From Rhodoferax sp. TH121 (GTDB lineage Bacteria > Pseudomonadota > Gammaproteobacteria > Burkholderiales > Burkholderiaceae_C), in NCBI RefSeq assembly GCF_002251855.1, contig NZ_NOXW01000021.1, positions 868,001 through 932,000 of the forward strand: a stretch of DNA of 64,000 nucleotides. The letters run 5' to 3'. Below are positions 32,030 through 40,250 of the stretch, piece by piece (the first letter of the stretch is position 1; every line of letters begins with the position of its first letter). The notes beneath the pieces are model-generated. The model was not told the origin of the DNA, made no database searches, and worked only from the letters and a program-made list of their open reading frames with translations. The translations under genes and the position numbers were made by a program.

Positions 32030-32058
32030 CATAATGAATTTCATCTTTAGGTGAAATT
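32030..32058 (+). promoter_or_regulatory. Candidate -10 box and LysR-type operator of cysB
   Basis: CATAAT (32030-32035) resembles a -10 box. Directly after it an inverted repeat AATTTCA (32037-32043) / TGAAATT (32052-32058) lies in the leader, just before the ribosome-binding site. Position and T...A symmetry fit autorepression by a LysR-family protein (inference). No good -35 is seen. Confidence 0.45.
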
Positions 32059-32062
32059 TGAT

Positions 32063-33028
32063 ATGAACTTACACCAATTCCGCTTCGTGCAAGAGGCCGC
32101 CCGCCGCAACCTCAACCTGACCGAAGCCGCCAAAGCGCTGCACACCTCGCAGCCCGGCGTGTCCAAAGCCATCATCGAGCTGGAAGAAGAGTTGGGCATC
32201 GACATCTTTGCCCGCCACGGCAAACGCCTCAAGCGCATTACCGAGCCCGGCCAGCACGTACTCAAAAGCATTGAGCTGATCCTGCGTGAGGTGAACAACC
32301 TCAAGCGCATTGGCGAGCAATACAGCTCGCAGGACAGCGGCACGCTGTCGATTGCCACCACCCACACCCAGGCCCGTTACGTGCTGCCCGAAAAAGTGGC
32401 CCACCTGCGCACCGCCTTCCCCAAGGTGAACGTGAGCCTGCACCAGGGTGCGCCCGACCAGGTGGCACGCATGCTGATCGACGACGTGGCCGAGATAGGC
32501 ATTGCCACCGAATCGCTGGCCAATTACTCCGAACTGGTCACCCTGCCTTGCTACGACTGGCAACACGTGCTAGTGCTGCCGGTAGACCACCCGTTGACGC
32601 AGAAAGAGCGAATCAGCCTGGAGGACGTGGCAGCGGAGCCGCTGATCACCTACCACCCGTCGTTCACAGGCCGTACCAAGATCGACCAAGCCTTCGCGGC
32701 ACGCAAGCTGGAGCCCCGCATTTCGCTCGAAGCAATCGATTCGGACGTGATCAAGACCTATGTGCGCCTGGGCTTGGGCATCGGCATCGCGGCCGAAATG
32801 GCGGTTACCGACGTGGTGGAAGATATGGAGAACAATGGTTCCAAGGGTGGCCTGGTGGTGCGCCCGGCGGGTTATCTGTTTGGCCAGAACATCACCCGCG
32901 TGGCGTTCAAGCGCAGCGCCTACCTGCGCAACTTCGTCTACACCTTTGCCGAGCTGCTCTCCAACCGCCTGGACCGCGCCCTGATCGCCAAGGCTATGGA
33001 AGGCCATGTCAATGACTATGAGTTATGA
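32063..33028 (+). CDS. cysB: LysR-family regulator of sulfur assimilation, CysB type
   Basis: A 321-residue LysR-type transcription factor. The winged helix-turn-helix spans residues 1-60 (MNLHQFRFVQEAARRNLNL; LTEAAKALHTSQPGVSKAI) and matches CysB rather than generic LysR proteins. The effector domain (about 90-300) contains LSIATTHTQARYVLPEKV, the usual CysB sulfate/O-acetylserine pocket segment (TTHTQARY). The ATG at 32063 is preferred to an in-frame GTG at 32051, because AGGTGA is well placed before it. It likely activates the cys operon at 56-62 kb (inference). Confidence 0.92.
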   Translation: MNLHQFRFVQEAARRNLNLTEAAKALHTSQPGVSKAIIELEEELGIDIFARHGKRLKRITEPGQHVLKSIELILREVNNLKRIGEQYSSQDSGTLSIATTHTQARYVLPEKVAHLRTAFPKVNVSLHQGAPDQVARMLIDDVAEIGIATESLANYSELVTLPCYDWQHVLVLPVDHPLTQKERISLEDVAAEPLITYHPSFTGRTKIDQAFAARKLEPRISLEAIDSDVIKTYVRLGLGIGIAAEMAVTDVVEDMENNGSKGGLVVRPAGYLFGQNITRVAFKRSAYLRNFVYTFAELLSNRLDRALIAKAMEGHVNDYEL

Positions 33029-33110
33029 CTCCCCCCGAAGCGGCCTGCGGCCGCCTACCCCTCAGGGGGCGCTAGCAGCGGCCCGGCAAAGCCGGTTCCG
33101 CGCTAGCCCA
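33029..33110 (+). repeat. GC-rich intergenic repeat after cysB
   Basis: It starts immediately after the cysB stop. It contains CCCCCCGAAGCGGCCTGCGG, the palindromic core CGGCCTGCGGCCG, CTCAGGGGGCGC and GGCCCGGCAAAGCCGGTTCC (two small hairpins). Same class of element as 20414-20492 in GC-rich style but a different sequence. Confidence 0.6.
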
Positions 33111-33145
33111 AAACAAGACATTTCGCGCAGATAGAGGCTGATTGC

Positions 33146-34306
33146 ATGACCCAATACCTTACCCCAACCATCGTCTCCCGCCTACCCAAGGTCGGCACCA
33201 CCATCTTCACCGTCATGTCGGCGCTGGCCGCCGAGCACAAGGCCGTGAACCTGGGCCAGGGCTTTCCGGACTTTGCCTGCGACCCCGCGCTGGTGGATGC
33301 CGTGACCGCCGCCATGCAGGCCGGCCACAACCAGTACCCGCCCATGACCGGTGTGCCGGTGCTGCGCCAGGCCGTGGCGGCCAAGATTGCGGCGCTGCAC
33401 GGCAAGCAGTACCACCCCGATCTAGAGATCACCATCACCGCCGGCGCTACGCAGGCCATCATCACCGCCATCCTGGCGGTGGTGCACCCGGGTGACGAAG
33501 TCATCGTGCTGGAGCCCTGCTACGACAGCTATGTACCCAATATCGAGCTGGCCGGCGGCGTGGTGGTACGCGTTCCGCTCACACCCGGCAGTTTCCGGCC
33601 GGACTTTGCCAAAATTGCTGCGGCCATCACACCCAAGACGCGCGCCCTGCTCATCAACACCCCGCACAACCCCAGCGCCACCGTGTGGTCGCGCGAGGAC
33701 ATGTTGGCGCTGCAAGACCTGCTCGCCCCCACCAATGTGCTGTTGATCAGCGACGAGGTGTACGAGCACATGGTGTTCGACGGCCAACCGCATGAGAGTG
33801 TGTCGCGCTACCCCGGGCTGGCGGCACGTGCCTTTGTGGTGTCCAGCTTTGGCAAGACGTTTCACGTGACCGGCTGGAAAGTGGGTACCGTGGTCGCGCC
33901 CGCGCCGCTGATGGCGGAGTTCCGCAAGGTGCACCAGTTCAATGTGTTCACGGTGAACACCCCGGTGCAGCACGCCCTGGCCGCCTACCTGTCCAACCCC
34001 GCCCCCTACCTGAAGCTGCCAGCCTTCTACCAAGGCAAGCGCGACCTGTTCCGCGACGGGCTGGCCAAGACCCGCTTCAAGCTCTTGCCCAGCCAGGGCA
34101 GCTACTTCCAGTGCGTGGACATCTCGGAGGTGAGCGACCTGAACGAAGCCGACTTCTGCCAGTGGCTCACGCGGGAAGTGGGTGTGGCAGCCATTCCGCT
34201 GTCCGCTTTCTACGGCAATGGCTTTGACCAGCGCGTGGTGCGTTTTTGCTTTGCCAAGCAGGATGCGACCCTGCACGCCGCGCTGGAGCGCTTGCAAAAG
34301 CTCTGA
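33146..34306 (+). CDS. PLP-dependent aminotransferase, methionine aminotransferase (YbdL)-like
   Basis: A fold-type I class I/II aminotransferase of 386 residues. The PLP lysine lies in SSFGKTFHVTGWK (about residue 237); LNTPHNPSATVW-like INTPHNPSATVWSREDM and SDEVYEHMVFDG supply the Asn/Asp/Tyr cofactor contacts. The arginine block near the end is RVVRFCFAKQDATL. The sequence pattern (NLGQGFPDF, GHNQYPPMTG) fits the YbdL/kynurenine aminotransferase I group that transaminates methionine. Proximity to cysB suggests sulfur amino acid metabolism, by inference only. Confidence 0.9.
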   Translation: MTQYLTPTIVSRLPKVGTTIFTVMSALAAEHKAVNLGQGFPDFACDPALVDAVTAAMQAGHNQYPPMTGVPVLRQAVAAKIAALHGKQYHPDLEITITAGATQAIITAILAVVHPGDEVIVLEPCYDSYVPNIELAGGVVVRVPLTPGSFRPDFAKIAAAITPKTRALLINTPHNPSATVWSREDMLALQDLLAPTNVLLISDEVYEHMVFDGQPHESVSRYPGLAARAFVVSSFGKTFHVTGWKVGTVVAPAPLMAEFRKVHQFNVFTVNTPVQHALAAYLSNPAPYLKLPAFYQGKRDLFRDGLAKTRFKLLPSQGSYFQCVDISEVSDLNEADFCQWLTREVGVAAIPLSAFYGNGFDQRVVRFCFAKQDATLHAALERLQKL

Positions 34307-34309
34307 TTC

Positions 34310-34372
34310 GCTATCGTTTCAGGAGCTGCTTGCGCATATTCCATATGGGCTAGAGGCCGATTTAACCTAAAA
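34310..34372 (+). repeat. Dispersed palindromic repeat, intergenic copy
   Basis: A full-length copy starting 3 bases after the aminotransferase stop: GCTATCGTTTCAGGAGCTGC, then TTGCGCATATTCCATATGGG, then CTAGAGGCCGATTTAACC and AAAA. It fills the whole gap to the sugar dehydrogenase gene except its ribosome-binding region. Confidence 0.8.
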
Positions 34373-34384
34373 AGAAGGGCGAAA

Positions 34385-35545
34385 ATGGTTCTGAAGCATT
34401 CTTTCTGGCGCGGCCTGAGTCTTTGTCTGACGGCCCTGGCTGGCAGCAGCGTACTGGCACAAACACCCCCCACTCTGCGCGTGGAAGTGGTCGCTACGCC
34501 ATTGCAAAGCCCTTGGGCCATGGCCTTTCTGCCCGAAGGGCGCTTTCTGGTGACCGAACGCCCCGGCACGCTGCGTGTGGTGGAAGCCACGGGCGCCGTG
34601 TCTGCCCCTCTGGCGGGCGTGCCTGCAGTCGCCGCAGGTGGCCAGGGTGGCCTGCTCGACGTGCTGCTGGACAGCGACTTTGCCAAGAATCGCACGCTGT
34701 ACCTCTGCTATTCGGAACCGGGCGCTGGCGGCAACAGCACGGCGCTGGCACGCGCCACGCTGGCCGAGGACCGGGACGCGCTGAACAACGTGAAAGTGCT
34801 GTTCAGCCAACAGCCCAAGGCGGCCAGCAGCGCCCACTTTGGCTGCCGCATCGCGGAAGGCCGCAAAGCCGGCCAACCCGACGGCACCCTGTTTTTGGCC
34901 CTGGGCGAGCGTTTCAGCCGACGGGACGATGCACAGCGCTTGGACAACCACCATGGCAAGGTGGTGCGCATCCACAAAGATGGCACCGTTCCAGCCGACA
35001 ACCCCTTCAATACAACCGCAGCCAAGCGCAACGGCGCCCGGCCCGAGATATGGAGCTACGGCCACCGCAACCCGCAGGGCCTGGTGCTGGCGCCCGATGG
35101 CAGCTTGTGGGAGCACGAGCACGGCCCGCAAGGCGGTGACGAGATCAACCTCATCCAGCCCGGCCGCAACTACGGCTGGCCCGTCGTCACCTATGGGGAA
35201 AACTACGGTGGCGGCAAGATCGGTGCGGGCACCACAGCGCAAGCCGGCATGGAACAGCCGCTTCACTATTGGGTTCCATCCATCGCGCCGTCCGGCATGG
35301 CCTTCATTACCAGCACACGGTATGGCAAGGCCTGGGTGGGCAACCTGTTGGTGGGCTCGCTCAAGTTTGGCTACCTGGCCCGGCTGGAACTCTCTGCGCC
35401 CTTCAGTGGCAAAGTGCTGCGTGAAACCAAACTGCTGCCTGACCTGGGCGAGCGCATTCGCGATGTACGCCAGGGGCCCGACGGCCTGCTCTACCTCCTG
35501 ACCGACAGCCCCAACGGGCGCCTGCTGCGCGTACTGCCAAGCTGA
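34385..35545 (+). CDS. PQQ-dependent sugar dehydrogenase, soluble Asd/YliI type
   Basis: A periplasmic six-bladed beta-propeller of 386 residues with a signal peptide (about 1-22, ending VLAQ). Family blocks are PWAMAFLPEGRFLVTERPG, the active-site region LDNHHGKVVRIHKDG, and YGHRNPQGLVLAPDGSLWEH followed by EHGPQGGDEINLI, GRNYGWPVVTYGENY and the terminal RDVRQGPDGLLYLLTD. Homologues oxidise aldose sugars using PQQ. No PQQ synthesis genes are in the window. It stands alone behind a repeat copy. Confidence 0.92.
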   Translation: MVLKHSFWRGLSLCLTALAGSSVLAQTPPTLRVEVVATPLQSPWAMAFLPEGRFLVTERPGTLRVVEATGAVSAPLAGVPAVAAGGQGGLLDVLLDSDFAKNRTLYLCYSEPGAGGNSTALARATLAEDRDALNNVKVLFSQQPKAASSAHFGCRIAEGRKAGQPDGTLFLALGERFSRRDDAQRLDNHHGKVVRIHKDGTVPADNPFNTTAAKRNGARPEIWSYGHRNPQGLVLAPDGSLWEHEHGPQGGDEINLIQPGRNYGWPVVTYGENYGGGKIGAGTTAQAGMEQPLHYWVPSIAPSGMAFITSTRYGKAWVGNLLVGSLKFGYLARLELSAPFSGKVLRETKLLPDLGERIRDVRQGPDGLLYLLTDSPNGRLLRVLPS

Positions 35546-35627
35546 TGCGTGGCCCGCACCGGGCCGCGGGGTTTCATGCGGCTGTCATCTGCCAACGGTG
35601 TAATGCGGGCTTCGTTGGAGGTGAACC

Positions 35628-36164
35628 ATGCAACTTCAAAAGACCGACAAAGCGCGGGCCGAATTGCAGGGCGGCAGCCGCACGCTGGGCCAGCGTGAGC
35701 GCGCCCTCTTGATCCTGGCAGATGGCAAAACCACCGTGCATGCGGTGGACCATTTGTTCAACGGCCAGGCCCAGGTCCTCGCCCACCGGCTCATCGAAGC
35801 CGGCTATCTTGTGGGCATCGACCTCCAGCGCCCCATCGCCCCACGCGCGGCGCCCCTTGCGGCAGTGCCACAGCCGGCCCCCGAGCCTGCGACGCCCACG
35901 GCCAGTGCCGCCGACCGCTTTGAAGGCAAACGCTCGTTGGCCACCACGCGCATGTTTCTGTTTGACATCTGCGAGCGCATGTTTGTGCGCCGCGCCCCCG
36001 AGCAGGCCGAAGCCTTCCGCGAAGCGCTGCGCAATGCCAAGGACCGGGACTCCATGCTGGCCGCGGCCCGTGACATGATCGCCGCGGTGGAAACCATCGC
36101 CGGCCACGAGCGGGCCGACTCCATCAGCGAGCGCATCGCCATGCTGCTGCCGTCCGAGGACTGA
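35628..36164 (+). CDS. Hypothetical protein with HTH-like N-terminus
   Basis: 178 residues of no family I can name. Residues 1-65 (TLGQRERALLILADGKTTVH, AHRLIEAGYLVGID) look like a small winged-helix or 'how many copies of a repressor' type domain seen in many betaproteobacterial hypotheticals. Residues 68-93 are a Pro/Ala-rich linker. Residues 95-178 are predicted helical, with RMFLFDICERMFVRR. No signal peptide. The gene has GGAGG 9 bases before ATG and a normal codon pattern, so it is likely expressed. Confidence 0.75.
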   Translation: MQLQKTDKARAELQGGSRTLGQRERALLILADGKTTVHAVDHLFNGQAQVLAHRLIEAGYLVGIDLQRPIAPRAAPLAAVPQPAPEPATPTASAADRFEGKRSLATTRMFLFDICERMFVRRAPEQAEAFREALRNAKDRDSMLAAARDMIAAVETIAGHERADSISERIAMLLPSED

Positions 36165-36195
36165 GGGCGCCGCAGCCCCCAAGCCCTAGAGCTCT

Positions 36196-39100
36196 TCAGC
36201 CCCCGATCTGGGCCCAGGCCTTGTCAAGTCGCTTCACGCTCACGGGCTGCGGCGTGCGCAGCTCCTGGGCAAAAAAGCTCACGCGCAGCTCTTCCAGCAA
36301 CCAGCGGAACTCGGCCATGCGCTCGTCCACGGCCCCCTTGCGCTCGGCCACCAAGCGCCAGTAGCGCTGCTCCTGCGGGCGCAGCTCGGCCATGCGGGCG
36401 GCGTCCCGGGCCGGATCGGCGCGGTATTTGTCCAGCCGCAGCGTGATGGCCTTGAGGTAGCGTGCCAGGTGTTGCAGGCGCTCCCAGGGCGTGGCCTGCA
36501 GGAATTTCTTGGGGATCAGACGGTTGAGCTGCTGCTGGGCGTCGGTGGTCGCGTCGGTGGCGTTCTTGGTGTCTTTGATCTTGCGCGCTGCCGTGGCGTA
36601 TTCCAGCAGGATTACCGCCGCCATGCGCGCCACCTCATTGGCAATCAGCGTCAGGCGTCCACGCCCTTCCTCGATGCGGCGCTTGAAGGCGAATTCATCG
36701 GTGGGCAACGGGTCCAGCAGAAATGCACGGTCCAGCGCCACAGCGATGATCTGCTCGCGCAGTTCTTCGATGGTGCCGCCGCCACTGCCGTTGTCGGCCT
36801 TGCCCACGTTCATGTAGGACACGGCCATCTTCTGTAGGTCGGGGATGTTCTTTTCCAGGTACTTCAGCGCGTCCTTGATCTGGATCGCAAACAGGCGGCG
36901 CAGGCCGGCGCGGTGCTTGGCGGCGGCCACCTCCGGTTCATCAAACACCTCCACCGTCACCGCGTCGCCCGCGTCGATCAGCGCAGGGAAACCAATCAGC
37001 GTCTGGCCGCCCTTGCGGATCTCCAGCAGCTCCGGCAACTCACCAAAGGTCCAGGCGGTGAAACGGCCATCGAGAATACTGGGCGCTACGTTTTTTATAG
37101 CTGCTTGCGCAGTTTTGGCGGGGGGCGGGCGCTGAAACGGCAGGGCGTTCTGCTCCGTGTCCTCCGCCCGCCTTGCGCCCCCCCCCTTGACCTGCGCAGA
37201 ATGCGCTGTCGAACCAGCTTCAGACGACGCGTTTTGCGCCAGTTTGAGCGAAGCCAGCGCCTGGAACGCGCCACGTGCCTGGCTACCCAGCTCCGCTTTG
37301 AGTGCACCCAGGTTGCGCCCCTGCCCCAGCTGGCGGCCATGCTCGTCCACCACGCGGAAGTTCATGAAGTGGTGCGGCGTCAGCATGTCGACCTTGATGT
37401 CGGCCTTCACAATGTCCAGGCTGGTCGCGTCGCGCACCAGCTTGAGCACAGCCTCGACGAGGCCGCCGCCGCCAAACTTCTCGGGCGCGTTCAGCGCCTC
37501 GGTAAATTTGGCTGCCGTATCCGGCAGCGGCACCAGGCGGCTGCGCGGGCGCTGGTGCAGGGTCTTCAGCAGCGCCTGCACCTTGTCCTTCAGCATGCCG
37601 GGCACAAGCCATTCGCAACGCTCTTCGCTCACTTGGTTCAGCACAAACAGCGGCACAGTCACGGTCAGGCCGTCGCGCGCATCGCCCGGTTCGTGCAGGT
37701 AAGTGGCAGCGCAGTCCACGCCGCCCAGGCGGATGGTCTTGGGGAAAGAGGCGGTGGTGATGCCGGCTGCCTCGTGGCGCATCAGCTCTTCACGGGTGAG
37801 CTTCAGCAGCTCGGGCTGCTTCTTTACCTCGTCGCGGTACCAGCGCTCCAGGCTGTAGCCGCTGCATACATCGGCGGGCAGCTGCTGGTCGTAAAAAGCG
37901 TAGATCAGCTCGTCGTCCACCAACACGTCCTGGCGGCGCGCCTTGTGCTCCAGCTCTTCCACTTGGCGGATGAGCTTGCGGTTGGCGGTCAGGAACGGCA
38001 GCGGGGTTTCCCACTCGCCGTTCACCAGCCCTTCGCGGATGAAGATTTCGCGCGCACCCGCCAGATCTACGCGGCTATAGTTCACGCGTCGCCCGCTGTA
38101 GACGACGATGCCGTACAGCGTGGCCCGCTCCAGCGCCACCACCTCCGCCGCCTTCTTCTCCCAGTGCGGGTCCAGCAGCTGTTTCTTGAGCAAATGCCCG
38201 CCCACCTGTTCCAGCCACTGCGGCTCAATGGCCGCAATGCCGCGGCCAAACAGGCGCGTGGTCTCTACCAGCTCGGAGGCGACGATCCACTTGCCCGGCT
38301 TCTTGCTCAGGTGCGCACCGGGATGCGAGAAGAACTTGATGCTGCGCGCGCCCAGGTACTCGCCGTTCTGGCCCTCTTCCAGCTTGCAGCCGATGTTGCC
38401 CAGCAGGCCCGAAAGCATGGACATATGCAGCTGCTCGTAGCTGGCCGGCTTGGTGTTCAGGCGCCACTTGTGCTCGGCCACCACGGTGTGCAGCTGACTG
38501 TGGATGTCCTTCCACTCCCGCACGCGGCGCATGTTGACGAAGTTCTGCCGCATCAATTGCTCGTACTGGCGGTTGGTCAGCTTGTGCTGGCCTGTGGTGC
38601 CCGTCGTTGCGGTGACGGATTTCTCACCCCGCGCGTCGTGGATCCACTTCCACAGCTTCAGGTAGCCAGTGAATTCGCTCTTCTCGTCCTCAAACTTCTT
38701 GTGCGCCGTATCAGCCTGCTGCTGTGCCTCCATGGGACGGTCGCGCACATCCTGCACGCTCAGGGCCGATGCAATCACCAGCGCTTCGTCCAGTGCCTCA
38801 CGGCTGCGCGCCTCCAGCAGCATGCGGCCCACGCGTGGATCCAGCGGCAGGCGCGACAGCTCGCCGCCCAGGGGCGTCAGCTCGTTCGCGTCGTCCACCG
38901 CACCCAGCTCGTTCAGCAGTTGGTAGCCATCAGCGATGGCCCGGCCACTGGGGCGTTCGATAAAGGGAAAGTCTTCCACATGGCCCAGATGCAAGGACTT
39001 CATGCGCAGGATGACCCCGGCCAGCGAGGAACGCAGGATTTCCGGCGTGGTGAAACGCTCACGGCCCGCAAAGTCCTTCTCGTCGTACAAGCGGATGCAG

Positions 39101-40179
39101 ATGCCGTTGGCCACACGCCCGCAGCGCCCGGCGCGCTGGTTGGCCGCGGCCTGGCTGATGGGTTCGACCAGCAGTTGCTCCACCTTGCTACGGAAACTGT
39201 AGCGTTTTACGCGCGCTGTACCTGCGTCAATGACGTAACGGATACCGGGCACAGTCAGTGAGGTCTCTGCCACGTTGGTGGCCAGCACGATGCGCCGGCC
39301 CGTGTGGCCGTCAAAAATCTTGTCCTGCTCGGCCGGACTCAGGCGCGCAAATAGTGGCAGCACCTCGGCCCCGCGCATCACCGGCTGGTGGCTCAGGTGC
39401 TTGCGCAGGTGGTCTGCCGCCTCGCGGATTTCGCGCTCACCGGGCAGGAAGACCAGGATGTCGCCCTGATGTTGCGGATCGCGCCACAGCTCGTCCACAC
39501 CATCGGCAATCGCGTCGTTCAGGTCAAACTCGCGGCTCTCTTCAAACGGCCGGTAGCGCTGCTCCACCGGGAAGGTACGGCCAGACACCATGATGACCGG
39601 CGCCTTGCCCTTGGCAGACGCGAAGTGCTCGGCAAAACGGTCCGCGTCGATGGTGGCGGAGGTAACGATGACCTTCAGGTCCGGGCGGCGCGGCAGGATC
39701 TGGCGCAAATAGCCCAGCAGGAAGTCAATATTGAGCGAGCGCTCGTGCGCCTCGTCGATGATGATGGTGTCGTAAGCGTTAAGCAGCGGGTCCGTCTGCG
39801 TTTCGGCCAGCAAAATACCGTCTGTCATCAGCTTGACCGAGGCGTCCTTGCCCAAGCGGTCGTTGAAGCGGACCTTGAAGCCCACCACATCGCCCAACGG
39901 CGTCTTCAGCTCTTCGGCGATGCGCTTGGCCACGCTGCTGGCCGCAATGCGGCGCGGCTGGGTGTGGCCAATCAGCTTGCCACGCTGGCCTTCCGGGTAG
40001 TTGAGCTTGCCCCGGCCCATCGCCAAAGCGATCTTGGGCAGCTGCGTGGTTTTGCCCGAGCCGGTTTCGCCACAGACGATGACCACCTGGTGCGCCGCAA
40101 TGGCCTCCATGATTTCGTCGCGTTTGCCCGACACCGGGAGCGACTCAGGAAATTCGATTTTTAACGTGCTGGCTGTCAA
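36196..40179 (-). CDS. hrpA: ATP-dependent RNA helicase HrpA
   Basis: A 1327-residue DEAH-box helicase, near the E. coli length of 1300. N-terminal motifs I GETGSGKTTQ, II DEAHERS, III SATID and VI QRAGRCGRV are followed by HA2/OB domains and the HrpA-specific DUF3418 region at the C-terminus. In E. coli HrpA rescues colliding ribosomes. Between about residues 1000 and 1035 there is a variable, low-complexity linker containing AKTAQAAIKNVAPS, from a repeat copy, and GGG from a nine-base homopolymer. It is divergent from argA. Confidence 0.96.
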   Translation of the reverse strand: MTASTLKIEFPESLPVSGKRDEIMEAIAAHQVVIVCGETGSGKTTQLPKIALAMGRGKLNYPEGQRGKLIGHTQPRRIAASSVAKRIAEELKTPLGDVVGFKVRFNDRLGKDASVKLMTDGILLAETQTDPLLNAYDTIIIDEAHERSLNIDFLLGYLRQILPRRPDLKVIVTSATIDADRFAEHFASAKGKAPVIMVSGRTFPVEQRYRPFEESREFDLNDAIADGVDELWRDPQHQGDILVFLPGEREIREAADHLRKHLSHQPVMRGAEVLPLFARLSPAEQDKIFDGHTGRRIVLATNVAETSLTVPGIRYVIDAGTARVKRYSFRSKVEQLLVEPISQAAANQRAGRCGRVANGICIRLYDEKDFAGRERFTTPEILRSSLAGVILRMKSLHLGHVEDFPFIERPSGRAIADGYQLLNELGAVDDANELTPLGGELSRLPLDPRVGRMLLEARSREALDEALVIASALSVQDVRDRPMEAQQQADTAHKKFEDEKSEFTGYLKLWKWIHDARGEKSVTATTGTTGQHKLTNRQYEQLMRQNFVNMRRVREWKDIHSQLHTVVAEHKWRLNTKPASYEQLHMSMLSGLLGNIGCKLEEGQNGEYLGARSIKFFSHPGAHLSKKPGKWIVASELVETTRLFGRGIAAIEPQWLEQVGGHLLKKQLLDPHWEKKAAEVVALERATLYGIVVYSGRRVNYSRVDLAGAREIFIREGLVNGEWETPLPFLTANRKLIRQVEELEHKARRQDVLVDDELIYAFYDQQLPADVCSGYSLERWYRDEVKKQPELLKLTREELMRHEAAGITTASFPKTIRLGGVDCAATYLHEPGDARDGLTVTVPLFVLNQVSEERCEWLVPGMLKDKVQALLKTLHQRPRSRLVPLPDTAAKFTEALNAPEKFGGGGLVEAVLKLVRDATSLDIVKADIKVDMLTPHHFMNFRVVDEHGRQLGQGRNLGALKAELGSQARGAFQALASLKLAQNASSEAGSTAHSAQVKGGGARRAEDTEQNALPFQRPPPAKTAQAAIKNVAPSILDGRFTAWTFGELPELLEIRKGGQTLIGFPALIDAGDAVTVEVFDEPEVAAAKHRAGLRRLFAIQIKDALKYLEKNIPDLQKMAVSYMNVGKADNGSGGGTIEELREQIIAVALDRAFLLDPLPTDEFAFKRRIEEGRGRLTLIANEVARMAAVILLEYATAARKIKDTKNATDATTDAQQQLNRLIPKKFLQATPWERLQHLARYLKAITLRLDKYRADPARDAARMAELRPQEQRYWRLVAERKGAVDERMAEFRWLLEELRVSFFAQELRTPQPVSVKRLDKAWAQIGG
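37085..37115 (+). repeat. Dispersed palindromic repeat, truncated copy inside hrpA
   Basis: Only the head is clear: GCTACGTTTTTTATAGCTGC followed by TTGCGCAG. It lies antisense to hrpA and encodes KTAQAAIKNVA in the linker, in the same frame as the truB, yejF and cysI copies. Confidence 0.7.
37178..37186. repeat. Nine-base poly-C/G tract in hrpA linker
   Basis: Nine consecutive C (G in coding strand) encoding GGG in VKGGGARRAED. A slippage-prone site 60 bases from the repeat copy. Confidence 0.7.
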
Positions 40180-40250
40180 AGGGCGGTCTTCGTAGAGAAT
40201 TGCAGATTATCCCCGCCCCGCCCACTTATTTACCGGCATCCGCCACCGCA

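Noticed and set aside
36913..39261. A 782-codon open frame on the + strand
   Set aside because: It is antisense to hrpA, has a His/Gln/Leu-rich composition typical of a shadow frame and no recognisable domain.
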